A DNA stretch of 64,000 bases. Source: Brevibacterium sp. ZH18. Lineage in GTDB: Bacteria > Actinomycetota > Actinomycetes > Actinomycetales > Brevibacteriaceae. Location: contig NZ_JALDSX010000010.1 of NCBI RefSeq assembly GCF_022748595.1, positions 36,153 to 100,152 on the forward strand, read 5' to 3'. Shown here in pieces: positions 17,520-26,556 of the stretch. The translations under genes were made by a program, and so were the position numbers. Every line of letters begins with the position of its first letter. Position 1 is the stretch's first letter. The notes under the pieces were generated by a model. The model searched no databases. It was not told the DNA's origin and saw only the letters and a list, made by a program, of their open reading frames with translations.

Positions 17520-19466
17520 TCAGATCGTCTCGGCTGCCTCCTGCTGGGCGCGTTGGGCGATGCGTCCTCCGGCGAGGACCATCTCGATCTGCCGGGGCGA
17601 GAGCGTATGGCGGAATTCGAACGTCCGTCCGCCCACCTCGGCGCTCACGGTCTTGCCGTCAGCCAACTCGTCGCGCAGTCCTCTGAACTCGAGGACATCG
17701 CCCTGGGACAGTGCCTCGTAGTCCTTCTCGTCGATGAATTCGAGCGCGAGGACACCGAAGTTCGCGAGATTCTGCCAATGGATGCGGGCCAGCGATTTCG
17801 CGACGACGACCCGCAGCCCCAGGTAGCGGGGTGCGATCACGGCGTGCTCACGGGATGAGCCCTGGCCGTAGTTCTCACCGCCGACGATCGCGTGTCCGCC
17901 TTCGTGCTCGACGGCGCGAGTGGCGTAGGTGTCGTCGACCTGGATGTAGACGAACTCGGAGATCTTGGGAATGTTGCTCCGGTAGGGCAGCACCCGGGAG
18001 CCGGCGGGCATGATCTCGTCGGTGGACACGTTGTCGCCCACCTTGAGCATGATTTCGAGGTCGATATCGCCTGGCAGAGGATCGAAATCGGGCAGGGTCG
18101 AGATGTTCGAACCTTTGACTAGCTCCACGTTGCGCGCCTCCTCGGGCGGCAGCGGCGGAACCAGCATCGACCGGTTGGCGGAGAACTTCTCCGGCAGCGT
18201 GACCTGCGGATAGTCGATGCCCAGATCGCGCGGGTCCGTGATCTTGCCCGTCAGCGCCGCGGCCACGGCGGTCTCCGGCGAGCACAGCCACACCGCGTCC
18301 TCGTCGGTACCCGAGCGTCCGGGGAAGTTCCGCGGCATCGTGCGCAGGCTGTTGCGGCCGACAGCCGGAGCCTGACCCATGCCGATGCAGCCCATGCAGC
18401 CCGACTGGTGGATGCGAGCGCCTGATCCGACCAGTGAGGTCAGCCATCCGCCGGTGATGAGGTCGGCGAGGATCTCTCGCGATGTCGGGTTGACGTCGAG
18501 TGAGATCTGCTCATGGATATGCCGACCCTCGAGGGTCTCCGCAACGACGGCGAAGTCCCGCAGACCCGGGTTCGCAGAGGATCCGATGACGACCTGGAAG
18601 ACGTCCTCACCAACGACCTCACGCACCGGGCGGACATTGCCCGGTGACGACGGTGCGGCGATGAGCGGTTCGAGCTGTGAGAGGTCGATGGAGTCGTGTA
18701 GGTCGTACTGCGCGCCTTCGTCGGCTTCGATCCGAGTGAAGTCCTCGCCTCGGTCGCTGGCTTCGAGGAAGTCCCGGACCGCGTCGTCGGCAGGGAAGAC
18801 AGTGGCTGTGGCACCGAGCTCGGCACCCATGTTCGCAATCACATGGCGATCCATCGCGGTCAGGCCCTTGAGACCTTCACCGTAGTACTCGATGATCTTG
18901 CCGACTCCGCCCTTGACGCCGTGGCGACGCAGCATCTCGAGGATGACGTCCTTGGCCGAGACCCACGGCGGCAGTGTGCCGGTGAGTTCGACGCCCATGA
19001 TCTGGGGCGCGCTGATGTAGAGGGGCTCGCCGACCATGGACATGGCGATCTCGAGACCGCCGACGCCGATGGCCAGCATTCCCAAGGCACCGGCAGCGCA
19101 GGTGTGGGAGTCTGAGCCGATGAGAGTCATGCCCGGTTTCCCGAACCGTGACTGGTGGACGGGGTGGGAGACTCCGTTGCCGGCGGGGGAGAACCACAAA
19201 CCGAATCGCTGCGCGGCAGAGCGCAGGAACATGTGGTCCTCGGGGTTCTTCTCATCGGTCTGCAGAAGGTTGTGGTCAACGTACTGGACAGAGGTCTCCG
19301 TGCGGATCCGGTCGATGCCCAGCGCTTCGAGCTCGAGCATCACCAGCGTTCCCGTTGCGTCCTGAGTCAGCGTCTGATCGATGCGGACCCCGATCTCGGT
19401 GCCGGGCTCGAACGTCCCGGATTCCAGATGTGAGCCGATGAGCTTCTGAGCGACATTCTCAGCCAT
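17520..19466 (-). CDS. acn: Aconitase-family hydratase (aconitate hydratase)
   Basis: This 648-aa [4Fe-4S] dehydratase carries iron-sulfur cysteines in SDSHTCAAGALG and SGCMGCIGMGQ, and a C-terminal swivel domain with NYGQGSSREHAVIAPRYLG. It is shorter than the roughly 900-aa AcnA of most actinobacteria and matches the compact 640-650-aa aconitase type, so it may be a second aconitase or act on a related substrate such as 2-methylaconitate or homoaconitate. ATG at 19466 is chosen because AAGGAGG lies six bases before it. It is convergent with the FadR-type gene, with only 23 bp between. Confidence 0.88.
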   Translation of the reverse strand: MAENVAQKLIGSHLESGTFEPGTEIGVRIDQTLTQDATGTLVMLELEALGIDRIRTETSVQYVDHNLLQTDEKNPEDHMFLRSAAQRFGLWFSPAGNGVSHPVHQSRFGKPGMTLIGSDSHTCAAGALGMLAIGVGGLEIAMSMVGEPLYISAPQIMGVELTGTLPPWVSAKDVILEMLRRHGVKGGVGKIIEYYGEGLKGLTAMDRHVIANMGAELGATATVFPADDAVRDFLEASDRGEDFTRIEADEGAQYDLHDSIDLSQLEPLIAAPSSPGNVRPVREVVGEDVFQVVIGSSANPGLRDFAVVAETLEGRHIHEQISLDVNPTSREILADLITGGWLTSLVGSGARIHQSGCMGCIGMGQAPAVGRNSLRTMPRNFPGRSGTDEDAVWLCSPETAVAAALTGKITDPRDLGIDYPQVTLPEKFSANRSMLVPPLPPEEARNVELVKGSNISTLPDFDPLPGDIDLEIMLKVGDNVSTDEIMPAGSRVLPYRSNIPKISEFVYIQVDDTYATRAVEHEGGHAIVGGENYGQGSSREHAVIAPRYLGLRVVVAKSLARIHWQNLANFGVLALEFIDEKDYEALSQGDVLEFRGLRDELADGKTVSAEVGGRTFEFRHTLSPRQIEMVLAGGRIAQRAQQEAAETI

Positions 19467-19602
19467 CGTCACCCTCCTTATGAAGTGGTCGAATTGCTGG
19501 TGTGCACGCTCTCACGTGGTCAATCCACGTTAGCCCTCGGAACGAGGACCCACAAGGGTCGGGCAGAGACATCGGCGTGCTCGCGGCGGTGGACAACCGG
19601 CG

Positions 19603-19608
19603 CATACT
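19603..19608 (+). promoter_or_regulatory. -10 element of leaderless promoter (Fpg/Nei gene)
   Basis: CATACT lies six bases before the ATG at 19615; no ribosome-binding sequence is visible. It matches the -10 consensus less well than the other leaderless sites in the window. Confidence 0.4.
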
Positions 19609-19614
19609 GGATGT

Positions 19615-20460
19615 ATGCCGGAATTGCCCGAGGTGGACGCACTGGTCGAGTTTCTGCGGCCGAAGGTCAGCGGTGACTTCGTCACGCGGACCGATGTCGG
19701 AGAGCTGAGCATCCTCAAGACCGTCGATCCACCGCTCGAGGCGCTCGCCGGACTCGAGATCACCGGCGTCGCGCGCTCGGGAAAGGCCCTCATCATCGAA
19801 TTCGAGGGCCTTGAGCTGGTCTGTCGATTCGCGCGCGCAGGGTGGATAGTCTGGCACGATCTCGTGCCCACCGGTCCGGTCAAGATGGGCAAGGGACCGC
19901 TGGGTCTGCGCGTCCACCTGGCCTCGGGTGCCGGTTTCGACCTGAGCGAGGCGGGGACGAAGAAGAACGCTTCGGTCTCGCTCGTCCATGACCGCGCCGA
20001 GGTGGCTGCTGTCGCCGGGGCCGGACCCGATGCGCTGTGGATCGAAGCAAACGAATTCTCCCGGCTGTTGGCCGGGTCCCGGTCGCGGATCAAGACCGTG
20101 CTCGAGGACCAGGAGATCATCACCGGCATCGGCAATGCCTACTCCGACGAGATCCTCCACACCGCGAAGATCTCCCCGTTCGCCCCCGCATCCGGTGTTG
20201 ACGCGCCAGAACTGCTCGACGTGATCCGCGGAGTTCTCGGTGCTGCCCGCGAGACGCTGACAGGTCTGCCGCCGAGCAAGGTCAAAGCCGCGAAGAAACG
20301 CGGGCTGCGAGTCCACGGCCGCACTGGTCAGACCTGTCCGGTCTGCGGGTCGACCATTGCCGAAGTCTCGTACACCGACAAGTCGCTGCAGTACTGCCCC
20401 GGCTGCCAGACCGACGGGAAGAAGCTCAGCGACCGTCGGATGGATCGGCTGCTCAAATAG
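19615..20460 (+). CDS. Fpg/Nei-family DNA glycosylase, divergent actinobacterial type
   Basis: This is a base-excision DNA glycosylase/AP lyase of 281 aa. It starts with the catalytic PELPEVD N-terminus (the proline is the nucleophile), has the beta-hairpin lysine in RSGKALIIEF, the helix-two-turn-helix with GIGNAYSDEIL, and a C-terminal zinc finger CPVCG-CPGCQT. The void-filling loop differs from canonical MutM: the usual HLGMSG and RRFG segments read CRFARAGW and AGTKKNAS. This looks like the second, divergent Fpg/Nei group of actinobacteria, so the damaged-base preference may differ from 8-oxoguanine. Confidence 0.9.
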   Translation: MPELPEVDALVEFLRPKVSGDFVTRTDVGELSILKTVDPPLEALAGLEITGVARSGKALIIEFEGLELVCRFARAGWIVWHDLVPTGPVKMGKGPLGLRVHLASGAGFDLSEAGTKKNASVSLVHDRAEVAAVAGAGPDALWIEANEFSRLLAGSRSRIKTVLEDQEIITGIGNAYSDEILHTAKISPFAPASGVDAPELLDVIRGVLGAARETLTGLPPSKVKAAKKRGLRVHGRTGQTCPVCGSTIAEVSYTDKSLQYCPGCQTDGKKLSDRRMDRLLK

Positions 20461-20499
20461 CGGCAGACTCATGCAGCGGCAGAACGACGAAGCGGCGGC

Positions 20500-21009
20500 T
20501 CAGCCGGTCTCGATCGTCCTCTGCAGCAGCGGAGTGACGCGGTATTCGACCATCTGCTTCATCGACACCAGGGTGCGTGTGCGTTTGACGCCGGGAGTCC
20601 CGAGGATCTGCCCGGCGACGCGATAGAGGTCATCGGTGTCTCGGGCGACGATCTGGATGAGGGTGTCGGCTGTGCCGGAGACCCCGATGACCTCGAGAAC
20701 TTCAGGGATCAGGCTGAGCGCTTCACCGATCTCGTCGAGTCGTGACTGTTTGAGATTGGCCAGCACGTGCGCCCTGATCGGGTAGCCGAGCCCAGTCGTG
20801 TCGACACGATGGCCGAATGGGTGCAGCCCTTCGGATTCGAGCCTGCCCAGCCGTGCCTGAGCGGTGTTCCTGGCCACCTGCAGGCGATGGGCCAGTCCTG
20901 CGATCGTCGCACGCGGTTCGCGGATGAGTTCGAGGAGGATCTTCGCATCCAGCGCATCTGCGATTCGTCGCCGTTGTTCCTCGACCATGACACCACCATC
21001 TTTCCTCAT
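20500..21009 (-). CDS. Lrp/AsnC-family transcriptional regulator
   Basis: This regulator of about 169 aa has an N-terminal helix-turn-helix (ATIAGLAHRLQVARNTAQARLGRLESEG) and a C-terminal RAM ligand domain (GVSGTADTLIQIVARDTDDLYRVAGQIL). Starts at 21021 (GTG), 21009 (ATG, with GGTGAG before it) and 20988 (ATG) are all possible; 21009 is used here. The divergent neighbour is a 2-oxoacid dehydrogenase E1. The region between holds four TGCTCA/TGAGCA hexamers, so this protein probably controls both genes in response to an amino acid. Confidence 0.9.
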   Translation of the reverse strand: MRKDGGVMVEEQRRRIADALDAKILLELIREPRATIAGLAHRLQVARNTAQARLGRLESEGLHPFGHRVDTTGLGYPIRAHVLANLKQSRLDEIGEALSLIPEVLEVIGVSGTADTLIQIVARDTDDLYRVAGQILGTPGVKRTRTLVSMKQMVEYRVTPLLQRTIETG

Positions 21010-21014
21010 CGAAA

Positions 21015-21086
21015 TGCTCACCAGTTGCTCAACTGTATAACGAGGTACTGAGCAGTGTGCGCAATTTCAAAGCGACATATTGAGCA
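21015..21086. promoter_or_regulatory. Lrp-type operator array
   Basis: The hexamer TGCTCA or its complement TGAGCA occurs at 21015, 21026, 21049 and 21081. Starts are spaced by 11, 23 and 32 bp, close to whole helical turns, as expected for an Lrp octamer wrapping DNA. A separate TCGGTCC-N6-GGACCGA dyad lies at 21118-21137. Confidence 0.6.
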
Positions 21087-21260
21087 CTCCGATTAAGTCT
21101 GTTTGGATCGTTCTGAGTCGGTCCGGATCTGGACCGACCTGCGGTTCGACATACACCGTCGGCACCCCTCGGGCGAAACTGCCCTGCGCGCGCCGGTCCA
21201 TTCGCCCAACGGTCACATGGATCGGCGCACGCGCCAGACAGTTCATTCAAGGAGGAATAC

Positions 21261-23627
21261 GTGCCCGACCACTCTGCACTCGATGAGATCCATGACCGCA
21301 TCCTGTGGCTCTCGACCTCGATCATCCACCATGCCAACCGGGTCCGGCCCAACCGAAGCGGGCTCAAAGTGGGCGGTCATCAGGCCTCCTGTGCATCGAT
21401 CGCCTCGATCATGACCGCACTGTGGTTCCACGAACTCCGGGCAGAAGACCGTGTGAGCATCAAACCGCATGCCGGTCCCGTGTGGCATGCCATCAACTAC
21501 CTCTTCGGTGAGCTCGACGAGACCCAGATGACGACGCTGCGGGAGTTCGGCGGCCTCCAGAGCTACCCGAGTCGCACGAAGGACCCGGTTCCGGCCGACT
21601 ATTCGACAGGCTCAGTGGGCATCGGTGCGACCGCGCCGATCTGGGGCGCCGTGGCCCGCCGCTACGTCGACTCCAGCCTGCGAGACATCGGCACCGGACG
21701 CCAGTACTCACTCGTCGGCGATGCTGAACTCGATGAAGGAGCTGTCTGGGAAGCTGTCAACGATCCCGGGGTCAAGCACCTCGGCGAGATCGTATGGATC
21801 ATCGACCTCAACCGGCAGTCCCTCGACCGCGTCGTCCCCGACATCGCCGCCGGACGGATCGAGGCGACGTTCGATGCTGCCGGGTGGCAGGTCATTACGG
21901 TCAGGTTCGGGCGTCTGCTCGAAGACCTCTTCGCCCGTGAGGGTGGGGATGCACTGCGCCAGCGCATCCTCACGATGTCGAACCCTGAGTATCAGCGGAT
22001 CCTGCGCTGCACTGCAGAGGAGCTGCGCGATCGTCTGCCCGGTGAAGCAGGAAACGACGGCGACGGTGACAACGAGAGCGGTCAAGCACTGAGGGCCCTC
22101 ATTTCCGACCTCGATGATGCCACGCTCTTGGCTGCGATCAGGAACCTCGGCGGTCATGACATTCCCGCCCTGCTCAAGGCCTTCGCGCAGATCGACGACT
22201 CCCGTCCCACGGCGGTCATCGCGTACACGATCAAGGGGTTCGGACTGCCGAGCTCCGGCCATCCGCAGAACCACTCGGCACTCATCGACGCGGACGAATA
22301 CGCGGCACTGGCCGAACTCAGCGGTCAGGATCCGCAGGCGCCGTGGTCGCGCTTCGATCCCGACACCCCTGCCGGTCGCATCGTGGCCGAGACCGCGCAG
22401 CGACTGGCCCGCCCCGAGTTCGCTCCGACTGCTCCGGTCGAGCTGCCTCATGATCTGGAGCGGACGCATAAGGGGACATCGTCCTCGCAGGCGGCGCTGG
22501 GTCGGGTCCTCATGGACCTCAGCCGGCAGTCCCCGGAGACAGCCCGCCGGGTCGTGACCGTCAGTCCCGATGTGTCATCGACGACCAACCTCGGCGGGTG
22601 GGTCAACAAGGTCGGCGTGTGGAGCGCGGCTGCGGCGCAGAACTGGTTCGCCGACGGTGCGGAGACGATTCTGCAGTGGAACGAGTCGGCGCAGGGCCAG
22701 CACATGGAGCTCGGCATCGCCGAGACGAACCTCGTCGGCCTCCTCGGTGAACTGGGCGCGACGTGGAGTCGCTGGGGTGAGCCGCTGTTCCCGATCGGGG
22801 TGATGTACGACCCGTTCGTCAATCGTGCGCTCGAACCGTGGACATTCGGCATCTATGCCGGCGGTCAGTCGATCCTCGTCGGGACTCCGTCGGGAGTGAC
22901 GCTGGCGCCGGAAGGCGGGGCGCACCAGTCGATCACGACACCGTCGACGGGCATCGAAGTGCCGGGGCTGGTCACCTACGAACCGGCATTCGCGCAAGAC
23001 GTCGAGTGGTCGCTTCTGCATGCGATGTCGCTCATGGGCAGGCCCGGTGGCGAGTCCGCCTATCTGCGCCTGTCCACGCGCGCCGTCGACCAGAGCCTGG
23101 CCCGCGTGCCCGCGGATCCTGCCGCCAGGGAACGTCGCCGGCAGCAGGTCATCGCCGGGGCCTACCGGATCAGGACCTCGGCCCGACCGGTCGTGCAGCT
23201 CGTGGGAATGGGCGCGCTCATGACCGAGGTGCTCGCGGCCGCCGATCGGCTCGCGGAGATGGGAATCGAGGCCGACGTCGTGTGTGTGACGAGTCCCGGT
23301 CTGCTCTACCGTGCGCTGCGAGCCGGTCAGCGCCGTTCGCCAGCGATGGAATCGGTTGGTTCAGTCGGTGCAGTCGGTTCTGCCGCTGGCGGGAGCGCTT
23401 GGATCCTTGACCAGGTGTTCCCTGCCTCGAGCGCGGTGCCCATGGTCACGGTCCTCGACGGCCACCCGCACACGCTGTCGTTCCTCGCGACGATCAATCG
23501 GGTCGAGCATGTGGCGCTGGGCGTGAGCACTTTCGGGCAGTCGGGTGACATCGACGACGTCTACCGCTATCACGGCATCGACACCGAATCGATCGTCTTC
23601 GCCGCCCTCGACGCCGTCCGCAGCTGA
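21261..23627 (+). CDS. Homodimeric 2-oxoacid dehydrogenase E1 component (AceE/MdeB-like)
   Basis: This 788-aa ThDP enzyme is of the transketolase-like E1 group, somewhat shorter than AceE (about 890-920). The Pyr/PP domains show GHQASCASIASIMTALW, the ThDP/Mg region GDAELDEG...DLNRQSLD, and TVSPDVSSTTNLGGW in the second domain. The start is GTG with AAGGAGG five bases before. In pseudomonads a close arrangement (mdeB with the Lrp-type mdeR) handles 2-oxobutyrate from methionine. Here the Lrp gene is present but no methionine gamma-lyase is in the window. The most likely reaction is oxidative decarboxylation of pyruvate or 2-oxobutyrate with E2/E3 encoded elsewhere. Confidence 0.85.
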   Translation: MPDHSALDEIHDRILWLSTSIIHHANRVRPNRSGLKVGGHQASCASIASIMTALWFHELRAEDRVSIKPHAGPVWHAINYLFGELDETQMTTLREFGGLQSYPSRTKDPVPADYSTGSVGIGATAPIWGAVARRYVDSSLRDIGTGRQYSLVGDAELDEGAVWEAVNDPGVKHLGEIVWIIDLNRQSLDRVVPDIAAGRIEATFDAAGWQVITVRFGRLLEDLFAREGGDALRQRILTMSNPEYQRILRCTAEELRDRLPGEAGNDGDGDNESGQALRALISDLDDATLLAAIRNLGGHDIPALLKAFAQIDDSRPTAVIAYTIKGFGLPSSGHPQNHSALIDADEYAALAELSGQDPQAPWSRFDPDTPAGRIVAETAQRLARPEFAPTAPVELPHDLERTHKGTSSSQAALGRVLMDLSRQSPETARRVVTVSPDVSSTTNLGGWVNKVGVWSAAAAQNWFADGAETILQWNESAQGQHMELGIAETNLVGLLGELGATWSRWGEPLFPIGVMYDPFVNRALEPWTFGIYAGGQSILVGTPSGVTLAPEGGAHQSITTPSTGIEVPGLVTYEPAFAQDVEWSLLHAMSLMGRPGGESAYLRLSTRAVDQSLARVPADPAARERRRQQVIAGAYRIRTSARPVVQLVGMGALMTEVLAAADRLAEMGIEADVVCVTSPGLLYRALRAGQRRSPAMESVGSVGAVGSAAGGSAWILDQVFPASSAVPMVTVLDGHPHTLSFLATINRVEHVALGVSTFGQSGDIDDVYRYHGIDTESIVFAALDAVRS

Positions 23628-23680
23628 GCGGCACCTCCGCAGGTGCGGTGGGCTGAGCGGCGACTCCGCAGCTGAGCGGC
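23618..23680. repeat. GCTGAGCGGC short repeats after the E1 gene
   Basis: GCTGAGCGGC occurs at 23623, 23652 and 23671, the outer two preceded by CCGCA to give a perfect 15-bp repeat 48 bp apart. The first copy includes the E1 stop codon. No hairpin of note is formed. Confidence 0.7.
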
Positions 23681-23750
23681 GGAAATAATCCTCCCGCGGT
23701 CATCGTTGCACCGTGCAGGCAACCCGACCCCGAGCCGATACAGGAGCATC

Positions 23751-24701
23751 ATGACGCAGCAGGTACAGATCCCCGGCACAGACCTCACCATCTTCCCCAT
23801 CAACCTGGGGACGAACACCTTCGGCTGGACCGCCGACGAAGCCGGATCACACGCTGTGCTCGACGCGTTCGTCGCCGCCGGCGGCAACTTCCTCGACACG
23901 GCCGAGTCCTACCCGGCGTGGGTGCCCGGCAATACCGGCCGCGAGTCCGAGACCATCATCGGCACCTGGCTCGCCGCTCGCGGCAACCGCGACAGTGTCG
24001 TCATCGCCACGAAGGTCGGTGACCATCCGGAGCACAGGACACAGGACCCCGAATACATCCGCACCGCCATCGATGCCTCCCTCGAGCGTCTGCAGACAGA
24101 CCATGTCGACCTCTATTACGCGCACCGCGATGATGAGGTGACCCCCATCGCCGAGGTGGCCCGGGTCTTCGATGAGATCGTCCGTGCCGGTAAGGCCAAG
24201 CATGTCGCCGTCTCCAACTACTCCAAGGACCGGCTAGCCGAGTGGCTGGCCGTGGCCGAGAAGGAGAACCTGGTGAAGCCCGTAGCGATTCAGCCCCAGT
24301 ACAGCCTCGTGTTCCGCCGCGACTACGAGACCGAGCTTCAGCCGCTGGCCGATGAGCACAATCTCGGCGTCTTCACCTACTTCAGCCTCGCCGCCGGATT
24401 CCTGACCGGAAAATACCGCACCGAGGCCGACCTCGCAGGAGCCAGCCGCGGTGGCATGGTCCAGGGGTACTTCAACGCCGATGGCCTCGAGGCCATCGAT
24501 GAGCTGGTTGCTGTGGCGAAGGCCCACGATGCGGCACCGGCAACCATTGCGCTCGCCTGGCTGATGGCCAAGGGTACGACCGCACCGATCGTCTCGGCGC
24601 GCACACCCGAACAGCTCGAGGCTCTGATGGCGGCCCCGGCCCTCGAACTCAGTCCCGAGGAGCTCTCACGCCTCGATCAGGCCTCGTCTCCCTTCGCCTG
24701 A
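23751..24701 (+). CDS. Aldo/keto reductase
   Basis: This NADPH-dependent oxidoreductase of 316 aa is a TIM-barrel aldo/keto reductase. Visible catalytic-tetrad segments are FLDTAESYP (Asp and Tyr), VIATKVG (Lys) and DLYYAHRDD (His). The GLAAGFLTGKYR-like strand and the C-terminal SARTPEQLEAL cofactor loop are present. ATG at 23751 is used because CAGGAG precedes it; an upstream in-frame ATG adds 15 non-conserved residues. It stands alone, convergent to the ThrE-type gene. The substrate is unknown. Confidence 0.9.
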   Translation: MTQQVQIPGTDLTIFPINLGTNTFGWTADEAGSHAVLDAFVAAGGNFLDTAESYPAWVPGNTGRESETIIGTWLAARGNRDSVVIATKVGDHPEHRTQDPEYIRTAIDASLERLQTDHVDLYYAHRDDEVTPIAEVARVFDEIVRAGKAKHVAVSNYSKDRLAEWLAVAEKENLVKPVAIQPQYSLVFRRDYETELQPLADEHNLGVFTYFSLAAGFLTGKYRTEADLAGASRGGMVQGYFNADGLEAIDELVAVAKAHDAAPATIALAWLMAKGTTAPIVSARTPEQLEALMAAPALELSPEELSRLDQASSPFA

Positions 24702-24749
24702 GCAGCGCCGCTGTCGACCCGAGCCATGGTGTCATGCGCCGCTGGTCTG

Positions 24750-25985
24750 TCAGGCGACGATCTCGTCCTTGGGCTCGACGGTGTGAGCGACCGCTGCACC
24801 GATGACCGTGCCGATGGCGATGGAGAAGAACGTCGCGCCCGCAGCGAGCAGGCTGCCGGCAACCCCGCTGCCCTCGCCGAACTCGAGCTGCGAGGCGTTG
24901 AGGAGGCCGAACGAACCGGGCGCGACGATGAGGAACGCGGGGACGAAGCTGATGCGCCAGATCGGTCCGCGCGGCAGGCGGGAGAGGATGACGGCCACGA
25001 GCGAGGCGGCCAGAGCACCGGCGAGCCCGCCGACGGCGGCGCCGAACTCGGCACCGATTCCCAGCTGAGCCAGTGCGGCTGCAGCGATGGTGATGACGAT
25101 CGGCACCGTGTGCTCGAGCGGGGTGTAGAGGTAGAGCATCAGTCCGACGGTGGCGGCGAGGACGCCGAGGGCGGAGAGCTGCCAAGCCGAGTCGGTGAGC
25201 TGGGAGTTCCGCATCGCCTCGGCGCCGGTGCCGGTGATCGCGGCCGCGCCGGCGACTCCCGCGATGAACATCGCCAGCTGCACCGAAGCCGAGACGAGTC
25301 GGGAACTGCCGGCCGAGAGTGCTCCGGCCGAGATCTCCGTCAGTCCGGTGACCACGGCGCTGCCTGGCAGCAGCAGCGCGAGAGTGGCGACGATCGTGCG
25401 CAGGGGGCTTTCGAGCCAGTCGAGTCGGTAGCCGATGAGGACGATGAGGGAGACGATGAACGCCGAGCTCACCGGCAGCAGCGGATTGAGATTGGGCCAG
25501 CGGCCGTTGATTGCGAGGACACCGGCGACGATGAGTGAGCCGAAGGCGGCGAAGGCCAGGTTGACCAGTCCGGGTTCGAGCAGCAGGCACAGCCCGATGC
25601 CGATGGGGACGGCGCCGAGGTGGGAGAGCCAACCGGGCCAGCGCGGCGGTGCGGCGTAGACCTCGGATTCGATCTTCTGTTTGGCGGCAGGCACCGTGAG
25701 TCGGCGTGCACGCAGGGCGTCGACGATGTCGAGCAGATTCGCCGTCTGATCGAATCGCAGGTCGGGGCCGATGCGTTCGAACTTTGTGGAATCCCCGGAA
25801 CCGGACGTGAGGAACAGCCCGCGAGGAAGGGCTGCGACGCGGAGTTTGCTGATGCCGAGGGTGCGTGCGAGACCCGTCAGGGCGTCCTCGACGTCGACGG
25901 AGGAGATCCCGCCCGCGAGCAGCCCGGCGCCGATAGTGACCAGAAGCTCTTGGGTGGCAGCTGGTGAATCGGTTGCTTCGTTCAC
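24750..25985 (-). CDS. ThrE-type threonine/serine exporter family protein
   Basis: This 411-aa protein joins an N-terminal soluble ThrE/DUF1212 domain (about 10-115, containing GAGLLAGGISSVDVEDAL) to a ten-helix membrane part ending in a DUF3815-like half. In Corynebacterium ThrE exports threonine and serine. The N-terminal region usually has a protease-like TxTG-type motif; here it is not clear. It is transcribed away from a 250-bp divergent region that contains a 70-bp palindrome. Confidence 0.85.
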   Translation of the reverse strand: MNEATDSPAATQELLVTIGAGLLAGGISSVDVEDALTGLARTLGISKLRVAALPRGLFLTSGSGDSTKFERIGPDLRFDQTANLLDIVDALRARRLTVPAAKQKIESEVYAAPPRWPGWLSHLGAVPIGIGLCLLLEPGLVNLAFAAFGSLIVAGVLAINGRWPNLNPLLPVSSAFIVSLIVLIGYRLDWLESPLRTIVATLALLLPGSAVVTGLTEISAGALSAGSSRLVSASVQLAMFIAGVAGAAAITGTGAEAMRNSQLTDSAWQLSALGVLAATVGLMLYLYTPLEHTVPIVITIAAAALAQLGIGAEFGAAVGGLAGALAASLVAVILSRLPRGPIWRISFVPAFLIVAPGSFGLLNASQLEFGEGSGVAGSLLAAGATFFSIAIGTVIGAAVAHTVEPKDEIVA

Positions 25986-26038
25986 TCACATACCCCCTCG
26001 CTCGCGTGCCGGCCGATGGAACCGAAGACTACCAGCCC

Positions 26039-26108
26039 TCAACTGCTACCTGACGGCAGCCCAGCAACCTGGCGCCAGGTTGCTGGGCCGCCGTCAGGTA
26101 GCAGTTGA
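26039..26108. repeat. 70-bp near-perfect palindrome without spacer
   Basis: The two 35-bp halves are complementary at 34 positions (only A26058/C26089 mismatch), centred on GGC/GCC at 26073/26074. The inner part contains CCCAGCAACCTGG, related to the AGCAACCC hairpins elsewhere in the window. It lies between the divergent ThrE-type and CatC-like genes, where a terminator is not expected. It could form a cruciform, protect against read-through, or be a mobile repeat. Confidence 0.95.
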
Positions 26109-26237
26109 CTAAGTCAGGGAGCGGTCACTGCCCTGGCGCTCAACGACTTGTCGATTGAGCGGACGATATCCTGGCAGCTTCGGTTAAGGGATTAAGGTGG
26201 CAGCCAGACCGCCAATTCGATCAACACAGGAGGCACA

Positions 26238-26537
26238 ATGCTGTTTCTGGCACGCATGGACGTCGTATTCCCCGAATCGATGTCGGACGAGACCAAAGCC
26301 GACTTCCAGGTCAAGGAGAAGGCATATTCCGGCGATCTCCAGGAGCGCGGGATCATGAAGGGCATCTGGCGGGTCGTGGGGGAGTACTCCAACTACTCGA
26401 TGTACGAGGTCGATGACCTCGACTACCTGCACTCGGTGTTCCAGGGCTTCCCGATGTTCGCCTACATGAACGTCAAGGTCACACCACTGGCGAAGCACCC
26501 CAATGCGACGACGGACGACTTCTTCCGCCAGCTCTGA
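26238..26537 (+). CDS. Muconolactone delta-isomerase-like protein (CatC family)
   Basis: This is a 99-aa ferredoxin-like-fold protein with the family's start MLFLARMDVVFP, the central KGIWRVVGEYSNYSMYEVDD and the end PLAKHPN. CatC converts muconolactone to 3-oxoadipate enol-lactone in the catechol branch. No catA, catB or catD lies nearby, so this copy is an orphan and may serve another lactone or have another role. ATG follows AGGAGG. The MFS gene converges on it. Confidence 0.85.
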   Translation: MLFLARMDVVFPESMSDETKADFQVKEKAYSGDLQERGIMKGIWRVVGEYSNYSMYEVDDLDYLHSVFQGFPMFAYMNVKVTPLAKHPNATTDDFFRQL

Positions 26538-26556
26538 GCCTCAGCAACTTTGAGCC

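Noticed and set aside
23618..23680. CRISPR-like direct repeats after the E1 gene
   Set aside because: There are only three 10-bp copies with uneven spacing and no cas genes; simple local duplication is enough.
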